From a virus: DNA of 31,981 nucleotides. Numbering within the stretch: the first letter of the stretch is position 1; every line of letters begins with the position of its first letter. The notes under the pieces are model-generated. The model saw only the letters and a list, made by a program, of their open reading frames with translations. It had not been told where the DNA came from and made no database searches. The DNA lies in the IMG/VR virus record IMGVR_UViG_3300042889_000529, positions 1 to 31,981 of that record; one strand, 5' to 3'. A program made the position numbers and the translations under genes. Positions 28,971-31,981 of the stretch are shown here, in pieces.

Positions 28971-29255
28971 ATGAAATCGACCCACACCATGTACATCTAC
29001 AAAGCAGACAAGCGTACCAAAAGCGGTGAGCGTCTGGTATCCACTACTGTTTGGCAACACCGTGATGCAGCAGAGATGCGCCGCGAAGTACGTGAACTGC
29101 AATACGAACTTTGGCCCGTGAGCAAAGGCTTCCGCATCGAGTTTCATGCCACTCTGAAGACTGTGAAGAACTTGATGACTGGTGCAGACGTTCAAATTGA
29201 TCGCGACACTCCGTGGTGCTGCAACCCGGCCAGTGAATCTTACTGGAGCAATTAA
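28971..29255 (+). CDS. Hypothetical protein, 94 aa
   Basis: A ribosome site AAGGA lies before ATG. MYIYKADKRTKSGERLVST, WQHRDAAEMRREVRELQYEL and FRIEFHATLKTVKNLMTG indicate strand, helix, strand with high charge, a compact alpha/beta domain. The end (DTPWCCNPASESYWSN) has a Cys pair. No function recognised. Confidence 0.72.
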   Translation: MKSTHTMYIYKADKRTKSGERLVSTTVWQHRDAAEMRREVRELQYELWPVSKGFRIEFHATLKTVKNLMTGADVQIDRDTPWCCNPASESYWSN

Positions 29256-29465
29256 ATGGATTGCAATAAAGAACATGGCAGTCCATACGACCGAGGTGCA
29301 GCAGATAGTTATTACGGTCGAGTTCAAACTCCGCATTGCGGCGGAGTTGGTGGTACCAGTGGTCCGCGTATTGGTGCAGGCTGGTTGACACCAGAAGAGA
29401 TTGCTGAATATCATGCAGGATATGCAGCCAATGAAAAGTCGGGTGAGAAAAAGGATTGGGATTAA
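29256..29465 (+). CDS. Small conserved protein with GSPYDRGAADSYY start, 69 aa
   Basis: MDCNKEHGSPYDRGAADSYY, then Gly-rich HCGGVGGTSGPRIGAGWL and LTPEEIAEYHAGYAANEKSG, ending KKDWD. The GSPYDRGxADSYY block and the acidic ending are, from memory, shared by small proteins of phages and proteobacteria, without assigned role. It starts immediately after the previous stop. Confidence 0.72.
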   Translation: MDCNKEHGSPYDRGAADSYYGRVQTPHCGGVGGTSGPRIGAGWLTPEEIAEYHAGYAANEKSGEKKDWD

Positions 29466-29501
29466 GGTCCCATTGATAGTTTAATTTTAACAAGGAATAT
29501 T

Positions 29502-29648
29502 ATGTTTGAACGTATGGAAATTCGTAAAGTGGCAAATGGTTTCGTGCTAACGGTTGATTCAGAAGAAGGCGAAAAGGACTATGTGTTCGACACGCAGCGT
29601 AAACTGTTCAAGTTCATCAAGGACATGATGGAAGCTGACAAGGCATGA
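29502..29648 (+). CDS. Small hypothetical protein, 48 aa
   Basis: AAGGAATATT precedes ATG. MFERMEIRKVANGFVLTVDS, then EEGEKDYVFDTQRKLFKFIK and DMMEADKA: a beta hairpin followed by a helix. The NGFVLTVD...EKDYVFDT pattern is common among phage small proteins. No function known. Confidence 0.7.
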   Translation: MFERMEIRKVANGFVLTVDSEEGEKDYVFDTQRKLFKFIKDMMEADKA

Positions 29649-29649
29649 T

Positions 29650-29967
29650 ATGGAAAAAGTAATTCGCGACGGGAAGGTAGCAGTACTGTATAGTCCAGGC
29701 TTTGGCGCAGGATGGAGCACTTGGAATAGCGAGCATGAAAGTATGCTGTATCATCCAATGCTGGTTGACACAGTACTGTCTAACGAAGCCAATTGGCTAG
29801 AGAACGCAGAAGCACTTGCATCTTTAATTTGGCCTGACGCATATCTTGGCGGCATCGGCGATCTAACAGTAGAATGGATTCCAGTGGGAACACTGTTCAA
29901 GATCACTGAATACGACGGTAGCGAAAGTATCGAGTACAAAGAAGCTGGTGGTTGGTTTGTTGCATGA
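29650..29967 (+). CDS. Conserved phage protein, 105 aa
   Basis: VAVLYSPGFGAGWSTWN is the most distinctive part, followed by MLYHPMLVDTVLS, LIWPDAYLGGIGDLTVEWIP and FKITEYDGSESI. I recognise this SPGFGAGWSTW-type sequence from phage and bacterial genomes as an uncharacterised family. Probably a soluble beta-rich protein. It overlaps the next gene by ATGA. Confidence 0.76.
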   Translation: MEKVIRDGKVAVLYSPGFGAGWSTWNSEHESMLYHPMLVDTVLSNEANWLENAEALASLIWPDAYLGGIGDLTVEWIPVGTLFKITEYDGSESIEYKEAGGWFVA

Positions 29968-30125
29968 TCAAAGAGTATCGTGTTGTTAATGCAACACACG
30001 ATGAGTTCCATCGTATTGTTGCCGACATGATAGCCAACGGCTGGCAACCACACGGTGGTGTTGCTATCGTTCGCGAGTATCTTACTCAACCCACTACCTA
30101 TTACTTTCAGGCGTTTGTTCGATAA
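29964..30125 (+). CDS. DUF1737-like protein, 53 aa
   Basis: MIKEYRVVNATHDEFHRIVA, DMIANGWQPHGGVAIVREYL and PTTYYFQAFVR fit the DUF1737 pattern: strand, helix, GWQPxGG turn, strand, YYQA strand. It is a small alpha/beta domain without known function. ATGA overlap upstream and TAATG overlap downstream place it within a translated series. Confidence 0.75.
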   Translation: MIKEYRVVNATHDEFHRIVADMIANGWQPHGGVAIVREYLTQPTTYYFQAFVR

Positions 30126-30433
30126 TGAGCTGCAAACAAAACATCACTGCAATTATATACGATCGTAAAGGTCGTATTATTAGCATTGGACGCAATAGTT
30201 ACCTTAAAACCCATCCGTTGCAGGCAAAGTATGCAAGACAAGTAGGCGCCCCGGATAAAATCTTCCTACATGCAGAAATCGAAGCACTGGTCAAACTTCG
30301 TGATTGGTCCAAAGCTGCTAAAATTTTAGTAACACGCTATTCAAAATCCGGTGAACCTATCTTGGCCAAACCTTGCAAGGTGTGCCAACATGCATTGAGT
30401 CTTGCCGGAATCACACAGATTGAGCATACATGA
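30125..30433 (+). CDS. Cytidine/dCMP deaminase-like zinc protein, 102 aa
   Basis: KIFLHAEIEAL gives the HAE motif (zinc ligand His49 and proton-shuttle Glu51), and KPCKVCQHAL the PCxxC ligands (Cys84, Cys87). AIIYDRKGRIISIGRNSY is the first hairpin. At 102 residues it is shorter than dCMP deaminases (about 150-190), but keeps the catalytic set. It may deaminate a free base, nucleotide or RNA; phage versions of this short type are uncharacterised as far as I know. Confidence 0.8.
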   Translation: MSCKQNITAIIYDRKGRIISIGRNSYLKTHPLQAKYARQVGAPDKIFLHAEIEALVKLRDWSKAAKILVTRYSKSGEPILAKPCKVCQHALSLAGITQIEHT

Positions 30434-30435
30434 CG

Positions 30436-30464
30436 TTGACTGTTTCCACCAATGGTTGTAAAAT
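30436..30464 (+). promoter_or_regulatory. Probable promoter of the LuxR-type regulator
   Basis: TTGACT (30436-30441), 17 bp and TAAAAT (30459-30464), each one base from consensus. A second TATAAT at 30466 lacks proper spacing. The leader of about 100 bases contains TAAGTATTAGTA (30546-30557) just before AGAGGA, the motif also seen before the SprT-like gene. Confidence 0.62.
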
Positions 30465-30569
30465 TTATAATGATTATCCCGGGGAAAACTAATACTGAAG
30501 CAGAATATAGTACTTGAGCAGTTGTAGTAATTGTGTTCTCCCTAGTAAGTATTAGTAGAGGACGCTATT

Positions 30570-31250
30570 ATGACAACACAAGTAATTTATTTTAACATTG
30601 ATACTAAGACAGAATTCACGCCTGCGCTGCTTGATTCGGCAGCTGAATTAACAGACAGCAAAATTGACATCTGCATGGATTGGGCTGAACTTGCCAATGC
30701 TATAGCCAACAACGAGTATAATACAAAGTTATTACTTGTACATATAAGTTTACTTGACAAACCAGGTACAACTTTAAATGAAGTTATTGATTCGTTAAAT
30801 TTAATTGCATCAATGATTGGCAATGGTATTAAACTAAGCACTGGGATAGTCATTGACAAGCTGTGTAGTCATAATATGATAACTTCATTGAAAAAGAGCC
30901 AGGTCAATGGCATTGTTCCTAGTCACTTGACATACGGATTTGACAAATGTTTTGAAACAATTAATGCTTTGTTGCGTGGTGAGCAGTCCTGGAATAGTTT
31001 GTACATTGAGCCCAGAGTAAAAGCCACAGTGCGCCACCCAGCTGATTACGGCATTCGGTTAACCTCTCGCCAGCACGACATAATGACTTTGGTATCCAAT
31101 CGTGGACTCAGCAATAAAAAGATTGCACAAGTTTTAAACATCAGTGAAAGCACAGTTAAGGTTCATATTAGTGCTATTTTAAAAGCATACGGAGTAAGAA
31201 ATCGGACTCAGTTGGCTCTAGCAGGCAGTGTGCAGGGTCTGCATGCATGA
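30570..31250 (+). CDS. LuxR/NarL-type transcription regulator with degenerate receiver, 226 aa
   Basis: The C-terminal RLTSRQHDIMTLVSNRGLSN then KKIAQVLNISESTVKVHISA and YGVRNRTQLAL is a clear LuxR-type helix-turn-helix (about 162-217). The N-terminal 140 residues have the strand/helix rhythm of a receiver domain, but the strand where the phosphorylated Asp should stand reads LLLVHISLLDKPG and has no Asp at the expected place. It is likely a phosphorylation-independent regulator of phage or host genes. It has its own promoter and leader. No partner kinase is visible. Confidence 0.85.
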   Translation: MTTQVIYFNIDTKTEFTPALLDSAAELTDSKIDICMDWAELANAIANNEYNTKLLLVHISLLDKPGTTLNEVIDSLNLIASMIGNGIKLSTGIVIDKLCSHNMITSLKKSQVNGIVPSHLTYGFDKCFETINALLRGEQSWNSLYIEPRVKATVRHPADYGIRLTSRQHDIMTLVSNRGLSNKKIAQVLNISESTVKVHISAILKAYGVRNRTQLALAGSVQGLHA

Positions 31251-31278
31251 TGTTTGTTAAAGTTTAGGTAATTTGCAG

Positions 31279-31302
31279 GTTGCAATTAATTATTAATGCA
31301 AC
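31279..31302 (+). other. Short hairpin between regulator genes
   Basis: GTTGCA / TGCAAC pairs across an A/T-only 12-base interior. No T tract follows; it lies 13 bases before the ATG at 31315, so it may affect translation. Low certainty. Confidence 0.3.
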
Positions 31303-31314
31303 TACAATCAAGCT

Positions 31315-31981
31315 ATGCAAAAAATACACGCTCCTGCTGACTTATTAAGAAGTACATCGTCAGACTTAGCTAATATAATACTACATTACCGTCCGGCCAA
31401 TATTGGACCGACGGCAGCCTGGCAGCTGACAGAAATTCCCAAGCACATACGAGAATCAATACTCAAAAAGACCGGCTGTATTTTGGTAGATTGTCACTCG
31501 ATTTCCGAATTGAATCAGATTCTGAGTACTAGGAATGTTGTAATTTTAGAGTTCTATTGGGAATGGGCAATAGATTTTGGTGTTACGCCATATGAATTTG
31601 TCGACATGTTAAAACAGTCAATTATCCAGTCCAACAGTGCGGCTAAATTAGCAGTTGTTATCCGACACTGGACACCATATAAGATTGCCAAAGCATTTAA
31701 AGATGCCGGAGTTGCCGGATTGACAACTCACGGAAGCTCGTGGAATCCTGAATCCAGGGCTATGTCATTAAATGAAATTTTATTAAATTTTCAATATTGG
31801 CCTGAAGATATTCTCAGAGACTTGCCAAAAGACGATGGTTTCCCAATTCAGATATACTTTGGAAGTCACTACGATCCATCGTTCAAACAGTCTGACGCAG
31901 CATCAACAGATTATATTACAAGGTTTTGCAACACCTGGAAAGATTTAACTGGTCTACTCAATGATAAACCCCAGCACATTG
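31315..31981 (+). CDS. Possible receiver-like protein, N-terminal part (3' end outside window)
   Basis: Open from ATG 31315 to the window edge, at least 222 residues. CILVDCHSISELNQIL, VVILEFYWEW, KLAVVIRHWTPYKIAKAFKD and AGVAGLTTHG follow the order of a receiver fold, with the same rhythm as the regulator just upstream (ICMDWAELANAI, LLLVHISLL, SLKKSQVNGIV). No phospho-acceptor Asp is evident at the strand-3 position (VVILEFYW). From about 175 a different segment begins (DDGFPIQIYFGSHYDPSFKQ), whose nature needs the missing end. Probably a diverged relative or partner of the upstream regulator. Confidence 0.55.
   Translation, partial: MQKIHAPADLLRSTSSDLANIILHYRPANIGPTAAWQLTEIPKHIRESILKKTGCILVDCHSISELNQILSTRNVVILEFYWEWAIDFGVTPYEFVDMLKQSIIQSNSAAKLAVVIRHWTPYKIAKAFKDAGVAGLTTHGSSWNPESRAMSLNEILLNFQYWPEDILRDLPKDDGFPIQIYFGSHYDPSFKQSDAASTDYITRFCNTWKDLTGLLNDKPQHI

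Noticed and set aside
28731-29414. Minus-strand open frame of 227 codons
   Set aside because: It covers three small plus-strand genes with good ribosome sites; no family pattern and no start signal.
30466-30471. TATAAT as the -10 box of the regulator promoter
   Set aside because: Spacing to TTGACT would be 24 bp; TAAAAT at 30459 has the standard 17 bp.
1-31981. tRNA or rRNA genes
   Set aside because: No cloverleaf-like sequence was seen in the intergenic gaps, all of which are shorter than 150 bases; a tRNA scan was not possible here.

Overview
The window looks like an accessory and early-gene region of a large tailed bacteriophage. It has dense, mostly same-strand genes, many with 1-4 base ATGA or TAATG overlaps. 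It has many tiny ORFan-like genes, host-takeover genes (ClpX, ClpS, ribosomal protein bS21, an IbpA-type Hsp20), a SleB-type muralytic enzyme with an N-terminal membrane anchor, a peptidase-G2 chaperone domain of phage tail proteins, and HNH and GIY-YIG nucleases. The chaperone, ClpS and bS21 sequences and the near-consensus sigma-70 promoters (TTGACA, 17 bp, TATAAT) point to a proteobacterial host. An aquatic, perhaps T4-like, phage is my inference; no capsid, terminase, polymerase or tRNA gene is present to test it.

Layout. 1-4029: four SGNH/GDSL-type esterase-like genes (the first cut by the window edge) around a NodU/TobZ-type O-carbamoyltransferase, probably for glycan or small-molecule decoration. 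4038-8670: a secreted SNase-like nuclease, a P-loop kinase-like protein behind a perfect leaderless promoter, the SleB-type lysis enzyme, a degenerate SNase fold, an aspartyl-hydroxylase-like Fe/2OG enzyme, a coiled-coil membrane protein and a small unknown. 8654-11669: ClpX, bS21, then a promoter with Hsp20, ClpS and a HAD phosphatase, a compact proteostasis and translation takeover set. 11684-15547: three Fe/2OG oxygenase-like proteins, a SprT-like metalloprotease and a QueC-like PP-loop enzyme. 15525-18926, minus strand: an aldo/keto reductase, an Fe/2OG-like protein and two paralogous radical SAM enzymes joined by 4-base overlaps, which looks like an undescribed modification pathway.

18948-23838: two strong promoters drive a train of about twenty tiny genes. 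Ten are diverged paralogues sharing a KFAELIV-x-EC core. Most junctions, including those between unrelated genes, carry the same GGAGTTGAAGAATGA unit, which encodes the C-terminal Gly-Val-Glu-Glu, a Shine-Dalgarno sequence and the overlapping stop/start. 23879-28289: stand-alone peptidase G2, two TauD-like oxygenases, a minus-strand HNH endonuclease with an operator-like palindrome, a run of small conserved phage proteins and a lipoprotein. 28367-30433: a leaderless GIY-YIG protein and small phage genes ending in a cytidine-deaminase-like protein. 30436-31981: a LuxR/NarL-type regulator with a degenerate receiver, and the start of a second, possibly receiver-like protein cut by the right edge.

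The recurring theme is enzymatic modification: seven Fe/2OG-type proteins, two radical SAM enzymes, a carbamoyltransferase, SGNH enzymes and an aldo/keto reductase, combined with control of host proteolysis and translation. All functional calls are from reading motifs by eye; no database search was run.
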